Origin: Clostridia bacterium
GTDB lineage: Bacteria > Bacillota > Clostridia > Oscillospirales > Butyricicoccaceae
Assembly (NCBI GenBank): GCA_017407765.1
Contig: JAFQVZ010000033.1
Location: 1 to 10,415 of the forward strand
Direction of reading: 5' to 3'
Length of the DNA: 10,415 nt
A program made the position numbers and the translations under genes. Of this stretch, positions 1-6,895 are shown piece by piece. How positions within the stretch are numbered: the first letter of the stretch is position 1; every line of letters begins with the position of its first letter. A model generated the notes under the pieces. It was not told where the DNA came from. It saw only the letters and a list, made by a program, of their open reading frames with translations, and did no database searches.

Positions 1-467
1 AGCTTCAGTTCTTCCGTCACGCCGTTCCCGAGAGCGTAAATATGCTTATCGACCAGCGCCGCAGGATCGACCCCGTCATCACCAAGCTGGGCAGCGATAT
101 GTCGGTGCCCGACCGGTATCTCAGAGAGATAACCGCCCTCTACCGCGAGGCACTTAAAGAAGAGGGGCTCGAATATGCCACATGGGGACACATCGGCAAC
201 AACCACCTCCATGTCAATATCCTTCCCCGAAATGCCGAAGATCACCGCCGCGGCAAGGAGATATTTGCCGAATGGGCCCAGACCGTCACCAAAATGGGCG
301 GCGCCGTCTCGGCCGAGCACGGCGTAGGCAAGCTCAAGGCGCCCTTCCTCACCATCATGTATGGCGAAAGACACATTGAAGAGATGCGTAAGCTCAAGCT
401 GACTCTCGACCCCAAGGGCCTTTACGGCATCGGAAACCTCTTTAACCTTGAAGGGAGGCAGAAATAA
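1..467 (+). CDS. FAD-binding 2-hydroxyacid (lactate) dehydrogenase, LctD/GlcD-type, C-terminal part
   Basis: This is the last ~154 residues of a flavoprotein of the GlcD/LctD family (about 465 residues when whole); the reading frame is open from base 3 and the start lies left of the window. The visible part is the FAD-oxidase C-terminal domain, with family-typical blocks: PESVN followed by an IDQRRR stretch, KLGSDMSVPD, WGHIGNNHLHVN, SAEHGVGKLK, and the terminal DPKGLYGIGNLF. The His-rich GHIGNNHLHVN and AEHG motifs line the substrate/flavin site in this family. Such enzymes oxidise D-lactate, glycolate or related 2-hydroxyacids. Its TAA stop directly abuts the etfB ATG, and ferredoxin-EtfA follows, which matches the electron-bifurcating lactate dehydrogenase arrangement (LctBCD of Acetobacterium). 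Lactate as substrate is inferred from this context; glycolate or another 2-hydroxyacid is possible. Confidence 0.9.
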   Translation, partial: LQFFRHAVPESVNMLIDQRRRIDPVITKLGSDMSVPDRYLREITALYREALKEEGLEYATWGHIGNNHLHVNILPRNAEDHRRGKEIFAEWAQTVTKMGGAVSAEHGVGKLKAPFLTIMYGERHIEEMRKLKLTLDPKGLYGIGNLFNLEGRQK

Positions 468-1244
468 ATGAAAATAGCTGTTTGCATAAAGCAGGTGCCC
501 TCCTCCAACGAGGTCAGGCTCGACCCCGTCACAAACACCATCATCCGCGACTGAAGGCAGTCGGTGGTCAATCCCTTCGACACCTTTGCCATTGAAGAGG
601 CCGTTCGCATCAAGGAAAAGCTGGGCGGCGAGGTGGTAGCTCTCAGCATGGGCATCCCCGACACCGAACGCCTGCTGCGCGACGCCTGCAGCCGAGGTGC
701 CGACCGCGGAGTGCTGTTGTCCGACCGCGCCTTTGCCGGAGCCGACACCCTTGCCACCTCCTATGCCCTTTCGCTGTGGTGCAGGCAGTATGAGCCCTCG
801 CTCATTCTCTGCGGCAAGATGGCCGTCGACGGCGACACAGCTCAGATAGGCCCCGAGCTGGCCGAGCATCTGGGCATTCCTCACATCACCGATGTGTGCG
901 AGGTCATTGACGTCACGCGCGAAAAAATCACCGTCAGGAAGGACACCGGCGAGGGTTTCGAGGTGCTCGAGTGCCCCCTGCCCGCCCTTATAACCGTCCT
1001 CAAAGACATTAACCTGCCCCGAATGGCCAGCATTCCCGGAGTCAGATACGGCCATGAGGCCGATGTTCAGATATTCACCGCATCCGGCCTATCGGCCGAC
1101 CTTACCAAGGTTGGCCTAAGCGGTTCGCCCACTCAGGTCGTCAGGACCTTTACTCCCCAGCGCAGCTCGGAGGCCCTCCCCATCGAGGGCGACCTCAGCG
1201 AGATCGCAGGCAGGCTGACCGACATAATTAAGGAGGTGCTGTGA
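468..1244 (+). CDS. etfB: Electron transfer flavoprotein beta subunit, interrupted by an in-frame TGA at codon 29
   Basis: The frame opens at ATG 468, with a GGGAGG ribosome site at 454-459, and starts MKIAVCIKQVPSSNEVRLD, the classic EtfB N-terminal strand. Codon 29 (552-554) is TGA in the context IIRD-*-RQSVVNP; homologues usually read RDG or REG here, so a single GGA-to-TGA change would explain it. The frame then stays open to TGA 1242-1244. Beyond the stop the protein is well conserved: NPFDTFAIEEAVRIKE, ALSMG, the LLSDRAFAGADTLATS stretch, and GKMAVDGDTAQIGPELAEHLGIP, typical of nucleotide/flavin binding. Full length would be 258 residues, normal for EtfB. EtfB would carry the bifurcating FAD and bind NAD(H) with the EtfA encoded next. 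A restart at GTG 564, preceded by AAGG at 554-557, would give 226 residues but drop the first core strand. Nonsense mutation, sequencing error and recoding are all open. The end overlaps the etfA start by one base. Confidence 0.88.
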
Positions 1245-2422
1245 TGGCTGCATATATCAGAGTTGACCGTGAAAAATGCGTGGGCTGCGGCATGTGTGCC
1301 GGCACCTGCGCCCAGAACGCAATCACCATAGAAAACGCAGTTGCCGTTATAGATCAGAATGCCTGCGTCCTCTGCAGGATATGCCTTGATTCCTGCCCCC
1401 TTTCGGCCCTTTCCCTCGTGACCGAGGAGAAAAAAGAAAACGACCTCTCGCAGCACAGCGGAATATGGGTGTTTGCCGAAAGCCGCAGCGGCGCCCCCAT
1501 AGATGTTGCCCTCGAGCTTATCGGCAAGGCACGCGAGCTGGCCGACAGACGCGGCACCGATGTCACCGCCCTTATTTTCGGCTCGGATGCCCACAATCAT
1601 GTCCTCAGCCTTATCGCAGGCGGTGCCGACAGGGTCTTTGTGGGCACCGATAAAATGTTCGACGACCTTCTCGATCTGCCCTATGCCGAAACCATCTGCC
1701 ACCTCATCGAGGAGCATAAGCCGGAGGCTGTCCTCTTCGGAGCCACCCCCTTCGGACGCTCGCTTGCGCCCAGAGTGGCGGCAAGGCTGGGCTGCGGCCT
1801 CACCGCCGACTGCACCGTACTTGACATAGACCGCGAAAACGGCCTGCTGCTTCAGACCCGCCCCGCATTCGGCGGCAACCTTATGGCCACCATCACCTGC
1901 CCCGGCCGCAGGCCTCAGATGGCCACCGTCCGCCCCGGCATATTTGCCATGCCCGAGCCCGACCCCTCGCGCCGCGGCGAGATGACTGAGATCGACTTCA
2001 TGCCCCGAGAGAGCGCGGTCAGGCTCATATCCCGCACGGCTGCAGAGGCCAGAGAGAGCATCTCTGACGCTAGGATCATCGTTTCGGCCGGACGCGGCAT
2101 CGGCTCGCAGAAGAATATGAAGCTTATCTACGAGCTGGCAGGCCTGTTGGGCGCATCGGTGGGCGTATCCCGTCCCCTCGTCGACCTCGGCTGGGCCGAC
2201 CACAGCCATCAGATAGGTCAGACCGGCCTTTCGGTGGCGCCCGACCTGCTTATCACCTTCGGCATTTCGGGTGCGGTGCAGCACCTTGCCGGCATAGGCG
2301 GCGCAAAGAAGATCATCGCCGTCAACACCGACCCCGAGGCCCCCATCTTCTCGGCTGCCCACTATAAGGTGGTGGCCGATGCACGCGATGTTCTGCGCGA
2401 ACTCATTGCAAAGCTCAAATAA
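1244..2422 (+). CDS. etfA: Electron transfer flavoprotein alpha subunit with N-terminal 2[4Fe-4S] ferredoxin domain (LctC-type)
   Basis: 392 residues from ATG 1244, chosen because AGGAGG at 1231-1236 lies 7 bases upstream; a GTG at 1241 would be only 4 bases away. Residues 1-60 form a bacterial-type ferredoxin with two CxxCxxCxxxC motifs (Cys 12, 15, 18, 22 and 41, 44, 47, 51). The second has the usual Pro after the last Cys; the first has Ala. An EtfA N-terminal domain follows, then the FAD-binding C-terminal domain with SAGRGIGS, VGVSRPLVDLGW, QIGQTG, ISGAVQHLAG and AVNTDPEAPIF. The ferredoxin extension is seen in the Etf partners of lactate dehydrogenase (LctC), where it links the complex to the ferredoxin pool. 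The product is inferred to pass electrons between LctD, NAD+ and ferredoxin in the cytoplasm. The ATG overlaps the etfB stop by one base, indicating translational coupling. No key motif is missing. Confidence 0.95.
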   Translation: MAAYIRVDREKCVGCGMCAGTCAQNAITIENAVAVIDQNACVLCRICLDSCPLSALSLVTEEKKENDLSQHSGIWVFAESRSGAPIDVALELIGKARELADRRGTDVTALIFGSDAHNHVLSLIAGGADRVFVGTDKMFDDLLDLPYAETICHLIEEHKPEAVLFGATPFGRSLAPRVAARLGCGLTADCTVLDIDRENGLLLQTRPAFGGNLMATITCPGRRPQMATVRPGIFAMPEPDPSRRGEMTEIDFMPRESAVRLISRTAAEARESISDARIIVSAGRGIGSQKNMKLIYELAGLLGASVGVSRPLVDLGWADHSHQIGQTGLSVAPDLLITFGISGAVQHLAGIGGAKKIIAVNTDPEAPIFSAAHYKVVADARDVLRELIAKLK

Positions 2423-2427
2423 CCGCC

Positions 2428-2460
2428 GCCCGGAAGAGCATTTCTTCCGGGCATTATTTA
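2428..2460 (+). terminator. Intrinsic terminator of the lactate dehydrogenase/Etf operon
   Basis: A perfect 10-bp stem, GCCCGGAAGA at 2428-2437 against TCTTCCGGGC at 2443-2452, with loop GCATT, begins 5 bases after the etfA stop. The tail, ATTATTTA, is T-rich rather than a pure T run, so termination may be incomplete. Confidence 0.8.
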
Positions 2461-2485
2461 TATATTAGTATTACACTTTAACCCC

Positions 2486-2516
2486 TTGACTTAAAGTTGA
2501 CTTCATGGTGTACAAT
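2486..2516 (+). promoter_or_regulatory. Probable sigma-A promoter of the amino-acid ABC operon
   Basis: A -35-like TTGACT (2486-2491) and a -10-like TACAAT (2511-2516) are 19 bases apart, longer than the optimal 17. TTGACTT occurs twice (2486-2492 and 2497-2503), 11 bases apart, about one helical turn, so the second copy could be an operator half-site. A strong AAGGAGG ribosome site (2526-2532) lies 7 bases before the permease ATG. The promoter is inferred only from sequence likeness. Confidence 0.45.
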
Positions 2517-2539
2517 ATGCCCGACAAGGAGGTTATCCA

Positions 2540-3217
2540 ATGTTAGATACAAAACTCTGGGAGCTTCTTATAGACTCGTTCCCCAAAATGCTTATGCCGG
2601 GCCTGACGGTCACCATGCCGCTGACCCTCATCTCGTTCACACTCGCACTTATTATTGCCACGGTCACTGCGCTGGTGCAGTTTGCCAATATAAAGGGACT
2701 TAAGCAGCTGGCCCGTTTCTATATATGGGTAGTTCGCGGAACCCCTCTGCTGGTACAGCTGTTTATCGTCTTCTACGGCCTTCCCCATGTCGGCCTGCTG
2801 ATCGATTCCTTTCCCGCGGCCGTAATGGTATTTTCGATCAACTCGGGCGCCTATTGTGCCGAGACCATCCGCGCCGCCCTCGAAGCCGTTCCCCATGGCC
2901 AGCTGGAGGCAGGCTATTGCGTTGGCCTTTCCTATCTGCAGACCATCCGCAGGATCGTCCTTCCCCAGGCGCTGAGAACGGCCTTTCCCTCGCTGTTCAA
3001 CTCGCTCATCTCGATGGTCAAGGACACATCGCTGACCACCTGCATCACCGTCACCGAGATGTTTATGGTCACCCAGCGCATCGCCGCACGCACATACGAG
3101 CATCTGGCCCTCTATATCGAGGTAGCCGTCATATACCTTATCTTCTCCACCGTTCTGACCAAGGTGCAGACCTGGGGCGAGAAGAAGCTCAACTATTACG
3201 GAAGGAAGGCCGACTGA
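2540..3217 (+). CDS. Polar amino-acid ABC transporter permease, probably L-cystine type
   Basis: 225 residues, the normal size for a permease of the His/Gln/Arg/cystine family. It is an inner-membrane protein with hydrophobic segments at about residues 20-48, 58-82, 90-105, 150-172 and 188-207. RGTPLLVQLF at 66-75 is a family signature, and the cytoplasmic EAA loop that docks to the ATPase is at about 123-144 (EAGYCVGLSYLQTIRR, then LPQA). The N-terminal pattern GLTVTMPLTLISF and the pairs FYIWVVRGTP and SLISMVKDTSL resemble the cystine permeases (TcyB/YecS-like) more than glutamine permeases; this is judged by eye. The ATG has an AAGGAGG site at 2526-2532. The ATPase gene starts 3 bases after the TGA stop, so the two are co-translated or nearly so. 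With only one permease gene present, the channel is probably a homodimer. Confidence 0.92.
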   Translation: MLDTKLWELLIDSFPKMLMPGLTVTMPLTLISFTLALIIATVTALVQFANIKGLKQLARFYIWVVRGTPLLVQLFIVFYGLPHVGLLIDSFPAAVMVFSINSGAYCAETIRAALEAVPHGQLEAGYCVGLSYLQTIRRIVLPQALRTAFPSLFNSLISMVKDTSLTTCITVTEMFMVTQRIAARTYEHLALYIEVAVIYLIFSTVLTKVQTWGEKKLNYYGRKAD

Positions 3218-3220
3218 TCC

Positions 3221-3967
3221 ATGCTTGAGATTAAAAACATCAAAAAATCATTCGGCAGCCTTAAGGTCCTCGACGGTGTCGACCTCAAGGTGGAAAAGGG
3301 CGACGTTATCGCCATACTCGGCCCCTCGGGTTCGGGCAAGACCACCCTGCTGAGATGCCTCAACTTCCTCGAAAAGGCCGACGAGGGCATCCTTACCTTT
3401 GACGGCGAGGAATATGACCTGCCCCGCACATCCAAAAAGGCCATTGCCGATATGCGTAAAAAGACCGCCTTTGTTTTTCAGAACTATAATCTGTTTGAGA
3501 ACAAGACCGCCCTGCAGAACGTGACCGAGGGCCTTGTTATCGGACGCAAGATGAATAAAAACGAGGCCCACGATATCGCCATGAAGGCCCTCCAGAAGGT
3601 CGGCCTCTCCGACAGGGCATCCCACTATCCCCAGCAGCTCTCGGGCGGACAGCAGCAGCGCGTCGCCATCGCAAGAGCCATTGCCACAAACCCCAAGATC
3701 ATCTTTTTCGACGAGCCCACCTCGGCCCTCGACCCCGAGCTGACCGGCGAGGTGCTGGCGGTCATGCGTCAGCTGGCCGACGAGGGCATGACCATGCTGG
3801 TGGTCACCCACGAGATCGGCTTTGCCCGAACCGTTTCCAACCGCGTTGTATTTATGGACGGTGGCAGCATCGTCGAAAGCGGCGACTCGCGCACCTTCTT
3901 CGAATCTCCCCGCGAGGAGCGCACCCGTGCCTTCCTTCGCCTTATCGGCGATTCGATGGCCGAATAA
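3221..3967 (+). CDS. Polar amino-acid ABC transporter ATP-binding protein, probably L-cystine type
   Basis: 248 residues, full length for the family, and all ATPase motifs are present: Walker [10 protein letters not shown] (34-42), Q-loop Gln 87 in FVFQNYNLF, signature LSGGQQQ (140-146), Walker B IIFFDEP (160-166) with catalytic Glu 165, D-loop SALDPE, and switch His 197 in VVTHEIGF. It is a cytoplasmic subunit that powers uptake through the permease encoded just upstream. The stretch [20 protein letters not shown] followed by QNV is reminiscent of cystine importer ATPases (TcyN/YecC-like), which supports but does not prove cystine as substrate. The ATG follows the permease stop by 3 bases, with a GGAAGGAAGG stretch upstream inside the permease end. 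A 43-base AT-rich gap separates it from the binding-protein gene. Confidence 0.95.
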   Translation: MLEIKNIKKSFGSLKVLDGVDLKVEKGDVIAILGPSGSGKTTLLRCLNFLEKADEGILTFDGEEYDLPRTSKKAIADMRKKTAFVFQNYNLFENKTALQNVTEGLVIGRKMNKNEAHDIAMKALQKVGLSDRASHYPQQLSGGQQQRVAIARAIATNPKIIFFDEPTSALDPELTGEVLAVMRQLADEGMTMLVVTHEIGFARTVSNRVVFMDGGSIVESGDSRTFFESPREERTRAFLRLIGDSMAE

Positions 3968-4010
3968 ACCCTGTTATTATTTGAAAAATAAAATAAAGGA
4001 GATGTTTTCT

Positions 4011-4829
4011 ATGAAAACAAAGAAGTTTCTTGCCATTCTGATGGCGGCTCTCATGCTCTTTGCTCTCTCGGCCTGCGGAGGTAAGGACGAGGAAAAGAAG
4101 GATGAGGCATCGGGCGACCTGCTTGAGGCCATCAAGGCCAAGGGCGAGCTCACCATCGCCACCGAAGGCACATGGGCACCCTGGACCTATCACGACGAGA
4201 GCGACACACTGGTAGGCTATGACGTTGAAGTTGCCACCCTCATCGCTGAGGCGCTGGGCGTCAAGGCCAACTTTGTCGAGGGCGAGTGGGACGGCCTTCT
4301 TGCCGGCCTCGAAGCCGGACGCTATGACATCATGGCAAACGGCGTAGATATGACCCCCGAACGCCAGGAAAAGTATGAGTTTTCCGAGCCCTATGCCTAT
4401 AACCGCATGGCGGTTATCGTAAGAGGCGACGACGACTCCATCAAGACGATGGAAGACCTGAGCGGCAAGCAGACAGCCAACACCATCTCGAGCACTTATG
4501 CCGAGGTCGCCGAGAAGTACGGTGCAACCGTCACCGGTGTTGACGACCTGAATCAGACAATGGAGCTGCTTATCAGCGGACGCATTGATGCCACACTCAA
4601 TGCCGAGGTCACATTCTATGACTATCTGGCAAGCCATCCCGACGCCGACATCAAGATCGCAACACTTGACAGCGAGGCAACATCGGTAGGCATCCCCATG
4701 CCCAAGGGCGAAGGCAGCGCATCCCTCGTAGAGGCTGTCAACGAAGCTCTTCAGGACCTTGCCGAGTCGGGCAAGCTCAAGGAGCTGTCGGAGAAGTATT
4801 TCGGAACCGATATTTCCTCGAACAACTAA
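4011..4829 (+). CDS. Amino-acid ABC transporter substrate-binding lipoprotein (SBP_bac_3 family)
   Basis: 272 residues from ATG 4011, which has AAAGGAG at 3995-4001 with a 9-base spacer. An in-frame ATG at 4002 is too close to that site, and longer versions would run into the ATPase gene. Residues 1-22 are a lipoprotein signal: MKTKK, a hydrophobic core, then lipobox LSAC with Cys 22 as the lipidated residue, followed by a charged linker to about residue 36. The mature part is a two-lobed family 3 binding fold: GELTIATEGTWAPWTY, LVGYDVEVATLIAEALG, WDGLLAGLEAGRYDIMANG, the TPERQEKYEFSEPY hinge region, and a terminal KLKELSEKYFGTDIS. It would be tethered outside the membrane and deliver amino acid, probably cystine, to the permease. 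It lies last in the operon with its own strong ribosome site, consistent with the binding protein being needed in excess. Confidence 0.95.
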   Translation: MKTKKFLAILMAALMLFALSACGGKDEEKKDEASGDLLEAIKAKGELTIATEGTWAPWTYHDESDTLVGYDVEVATLIAEALGVKANFVEGEWDGLLAGLEAGRYDIMANGVDMTPERQEKYEFSEPYAYNRMAVIVRGDDDSIKTMEDLSGKQTANTISSTYAEVAEKYGATVTGVDDLNQTMELLISGRIDATLNAEVTFYDYLASHPDADIKIATLDSEATSVGIPMPKGEGSASLVEAVNEALQDLAESGKLKELSEKYFGTDISSNN

Positions 4830-4839
4830 AGATAAGCTT

Positions 4840-4870
4840 AAAGGCACCCCGATGTGGGGTGCCTTTTTTT
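4840..4870 (+). terminator. Strong intrinsic terminator between convergent operons
   Basis: An 11-bp stem, AAAGGCACCCC at 4840-4850 with GGGGTGCCTTT at 4856-4866, has loop GATGT and continues into a run of seven T on the + strand (4864-4870). It ends the ABC operon. Read on the - strand the hairpin is followed only by TTTAAGC, so it may act weakly for the Nudix operon, whose stop codon (4869-4871) touches it. Confidence 0.92.
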
Positions 4871-5327
4871 ATCTGTTCTTTTCAAACCATTTCTCAAGGG
4901 CGCGGAAGGCCTGATTGTCGGGCGGGTTGATGTCATCGGGCAGAGCGCCGATGTCAAACCACCTGAGCTCCGAAAGCTCTTCCTGCTGAAGCTTTATCTC
5001 GCCCTCATACTCGCGGGCGATATACATGACCTGAACGATGCACACCTTATCCCCGTTGGGATAGGTGTGGCGCATATCCTCACCCGAGAATATGCCCAGC
5101 AGCTCAAGCTCGCCTGCCCTGAGGCCGGTCTCTTCAAAAAGCTCGCGCCTCGCGTTCTCCTCGAGGGTCTCACCGATCTCCATGGCGCCCGAATGCATCG
5201 ACCAAAGGCCGTTGTCGGCGCGCCTCTGAAGCAGCACCCTGCCCTCTTTGACGATGAATATGCCGCCGCCGACACCGATAAGCTCGTCGTGGCCCACCTT
5301 TTTCCTTAGGTCCATTATGTATCCCAT
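4869..5327 (-). CDS. Nudix hydrolase
   Basis: 152 residues with one Nudix domain. The Nudix box GX5EX7REUXEEXGU is complete: Gly 47, Glu 53, Arg 61, Glu 62, Glu 65, Glu 66 and Gly 68 (GAMEIGETLEENARRELFEE, then TGL). These acidic residues bind the metal needed to hydrolyse a nucleoside-diphosphate-linked substrate. The segments GVGGGIFIVKEGRVLLQRR and NGLWSMHSGAMEIGE are common in MutT-like proteins, as is the late ELRWFDIGALP. The specific substrate cannot be read from the sequence. The start is supported by GGAGG (5333-5337) 5 bases upstream; that site overlaps the lrgB stop region, so this is the last gene of the GNAT-lrgA-lrgB-Nudix operon. The role may be housekeeping removal of damaged or surplus nucleotides. 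Confidence 0.92.
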   Translation of the reverse strand: MGYIMDLRKKVGHDELIGVGGGIFIVKEGRVLLQRRADNGLWSMHSGAMEIGETLEENARRELFEETGLRAGELELLGIFSGEDMRHTYPNGDKVCIVQVMYIAREYEGEIKLQQEELSELRWFDIGALPDDINPPDNQAFRALEKWFEKNR

Positions 5328-5338
5328 GCCGTCCTCCC

Positions 5339-6028
5339 TTACATAAGGCCCGCAAACAGCGAGGCCGCAAGGACGGTGATCATTCCCGCAACGGCAATGG
5401 AAAGGCTGCTCATGGCGCCCTCGGTCTCGCCCATCTCCATGGCGCGGCTGGTGCCGATGGCATGGGAGGCCGTTCCGATGGCGATGCCCTTTGCCACGGG
5501 GTCGGTGACCCCGGCAAGCTTAAGGACAGCCTGAGCTATGATGTTGCCCAGCACGCCGGTGAGGATGATGACGGCCACCGTGATGGTGACGATGCCGCCC
5601 AGTTCTTCAGAAATGCCCATGCCGATAGCCGTTGTGATCGACTTGGGCAGAAGGGTCACATACATCTGACGGTCGAGGCCGAAGCAGAGCGACAGCAGGA
5701 ACACCGAGCCCATGCTGGTGACCACGCCCGAGGCGATACCGCCCAGAATGGCCCAGAGGTTCTTTTTAAGCAGCTCAAGCCTGCGGTAAAGAGGTATGGC
5801 AAGGCATATTGTGGTGGGGGTCAGCAGATAGCTGAGGTATTTTGCGCTGATGTTATAGCTCTCATATTCGATGCCGGTCACCGCAAGGGCGCCTATGACA
5901 AGGATTATCGAGATCAGCAGCGGGTTGAAGATGCCCTTTTTGAACTTCTTCTGCATAAATAATCCGACCATATATGCCGAGAGGGATATGGCAACGCCGA
6001 AGAAGCTGGAAGATGTGATAAGATCCAT
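5339..6028 (-). CDS. lrgB: LrgB/CidB-family membrane protein
   Basis: 229 residues, the normal length for LrgB, almost entirely hydrophobic with six or seven probable membrane segments. Family-specific sequence is clear: LLPKSITTAIGMGISEELGG (about 126-145), a TGVLGNI stretch, and KGIAIGTASHAIGTSRAMEM, then an SSLSIAVAGMIT tail. LrgB works with LrgA. The pair was first described as modulators of murein hydrolase export and autolysis in staphylococci; the Bacillus homologue PftAB carries pyruvate. Which role applies here is not visible. Its ATG is 1 base past the lrgA stop, and its own stop overlaps the ribosome site of the Nudix gene, so all are probably translated from one message. The lactate-oxidation genes are nearby, but in a separate, oppositely oriented operon. 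Confidence 0.93.
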   Translation of the reverse strand: MDLITSSSFFGVAISLSAYMVGLFMQKKFKKGIFNPLLISIILVIGALAVTGIEYESYNISAKYLSYLLTPTTICLAIPLYRRLELLKKNLWAILGGIASGVVTSMGSVFLLSLCFGLDRQMYVTLLPKSITTAIGMGISEELGGIVTITVAVIILTGVLGNIIAQAVLKLAGVTDPVAKGIAIGTASHAIGTSRAMEMGETEGAMSSLSIAVAGMITVLAASLFAGLM

Positions 6029-6029
6029 T

Positions 6030-6386
6030 TTATCTGCCTCCCTTTCTCATTTTCATAAGCAGCTGGGTTATGCGGCCCGTCACCGCCATTACCAGCACGG
6101 TTGTGATGACAAGAATGGCCGCCACGGGCAGCAGCACCGGCCTCAGCTCGCCCCATGCGCCCATAAGGCCCACCGCCGCCGGGATGAACATGACCGGCAT
6201 TATGCCGACGAGAAAATCGGCTGTTTCTTCAACCGCCGAGAGGGGCAGAAGCTTTGTCATAAGCAGCACCATCATAATGACAAGGCCATAGATGCTGGCC
6301 GGAATGGGAAACGGCAGGATGGCCCTCACCGCCTCGCCCGCAAAGGACACCAGCATGATTATACACAGCTGTCTTAAATATTTCAT
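6030..6386 (-). CDS. lrgA: LrgA/CidA-family holin-like membrane protein
   Basis: 118 residues with four hydrophobic segments (about 5-22, 28-48, 58-78 and 82-104) and a basic C-terminus (MKMRKGGR), typical of the CidA/LrgA family. The signature FPIPASIYGLVIMMVLL (about 26-42) and VGIMPVMFIPAAVGLM (about 60-75) are recognisable. It is predicted to form an inner-membrane complex with the LrgB encoded immediately downstream, acting as a holin-like regulator of autolysis or as a pyruvate or small-acid carrier. GAGGA (6393-6397) lies 6 bases before the ATG and overlaps the TGA stop of the upstream acetyltransferase gene, so translation of the two may be coupled. No LytS/LytR-type regulator, often found beside lrgAB, is in the window. 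Confidence 0.92.
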   Translation of the reverse strand: MKYLRQLCIIMLVSFAGEAVRAILPFPIPASIYGLVIMMVLLMTKLLPLSAVEETADFLVGIMPVMFIPAAVGLMGAWGELRPVLLPVAAILVITTVLVMAVTGRITQLLMKMRKGGR

Positions 6387-6395
6387 AGTCTATCC

Positions 6396-6836
6396 TCACC
6401 TAAAATCGTATCTCAAAACGACCTCGCCGTTTATATAGCGGCCGTCGTCGACAAATCCGAACCTGCGGTAAAGCCCCAGCGCCGCGGCGTTCTCGGGAAA
6501 GGCGCTTATATACACCTTATCCCTGCCCGGCTCTTCCCTTTTCATGTGCTCGATAAGGGCCGAAAGGGCAGCCTTGCCATATCCTCTGTGCTGAAGCTCT
6601 TTGTCTATCATAAAGCGGTAGATCCACAGCTCGTCCTCGTCTTCATCGACACACCAGAGCAGGAACCCCACCGGCTGACCATCCTGACACACAGCCATCG
6701 GGCGGAACTCGGGATAAATATAGCTCTGGGCGATGGAATATTCGTTGGTCTGAACAAAGGTCTTCTGATCTTCCCTCAGCGAGAGGGCGATGACCTGTTT
6801 GAAGTTATCCCTGTTTATTTTTTCAAGGGTTATCAT
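6396..6836 (-). CDS. GNAT acetyltransferase, spermine/spermidine (diamine) type
   Basis: 146 residues with a single GNAT fold. The acetyl-CoA site is Q82-H-R-G-Y-G-K (Q/RxxGxG), after IYRFMIDKE. PENAAALGLYRRFGF (about 114-128) is the C-terminal alpha/beta part with the usual catalytic-region Tyr 123. The N-terminus, LEKINRDNFKQVIALSLRED followed by QKTFVQTNEYSIAQSY, closely resembles BltD/PaiA-like diamine acetyltransferases, which neutralise polyamines. The substrate is inferred from that likeness. It is the first gene of a four-gene operon; a GGGGGAGA ribosome site lies about 6 bases upstream and a good promoter at 6867-6895. Why polyamine acetylation is linked to LrgAB is not evident; both could answer to membrane or stationary-phase stress. 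Confidence 0.88.
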   Translation of the reverse strand: MITLEKINRDNFKQVIALSLREDQKTFVQTNEYSIAQSYIYPEFRPMAVCQDGQPVGFLLWCVDEDEDELWIYRFMIDKELQHRGYGKAALSALIEHMKREEPGRDKVYISAFPENAAALGLYRRFGFVDDGRYINGEVVLRYDFR

Positions 6837-6866
6837 ATCTTCTCCCCCTTTTTATACTATTTAATT

Positions 6867-6895
6867 ATTATAATACAAGCCGCATCCCCTTGCAA
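6867..6895 (-). promoter_or_regulatory. Sigma-A promoter of the GNAT-lrgAB-Nudix operon
   Basis: On the - strand, TTGCAA (6895-6890) and a perfect TATAAT (6872-6867) are separated by exactly 17 bases. The ATG is about 30 bases downstream of the -10. This is the best promoter by sequence in the window apart from that of perR. Confidence 0.75.

Noticed and set aside
552..590. A selenocysteine insertion element after the etfB TGA
   Set aside because: A GTCG/CGAC stem (560-563 with 578-581) can be drawn, but the loop is 14 bases with only a 2-bp inner pairing, and the replaced residue is glycine, not a redox Cys. Not convincing enough to call, though not excluded.
468..1244. TGA read as glycine throughout the genome (as in some candidate phyla)
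   Set aside because: Several genes in the window end at TGA exactly where the family ends, and the gene content is that of Firmicutes.
1133..2362. A 409-codon open frame on the - strand opposite etfA
   Set aside because: It mirrors a strongly conserved ferredoxin-EtfA gene, has no recognisable domain, and arises because codons whose complements are stops are rare in these genes; similar shadows occur opposite the permease, ATPase and binding-protein genes.
3822..4010. N-terminal extension of the binding protein back into the ATPase gene
   Set aside because: The extension is out-of-frame ATPase sequence; ATG 4011 has a good ribosome site and begins a perfect signal peptide.
3942..4847. A 301-codon - strand open frame opposite the substrate-binding protein gene
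   Set aside because: The + strand product has a full lipoprotein signal and family 3 binding fold; the - strand frame shows no family resemblance and spans the intergenic gap and part of the terminator.
5462..5962. A 166-codon + strand open frame inside lrgB
   Set aside because: It lies wholly opposite a clear LrgB gene, is rich in His, Asp and Arg as expected from a shadow frame, and has no ribosome site that I can see.
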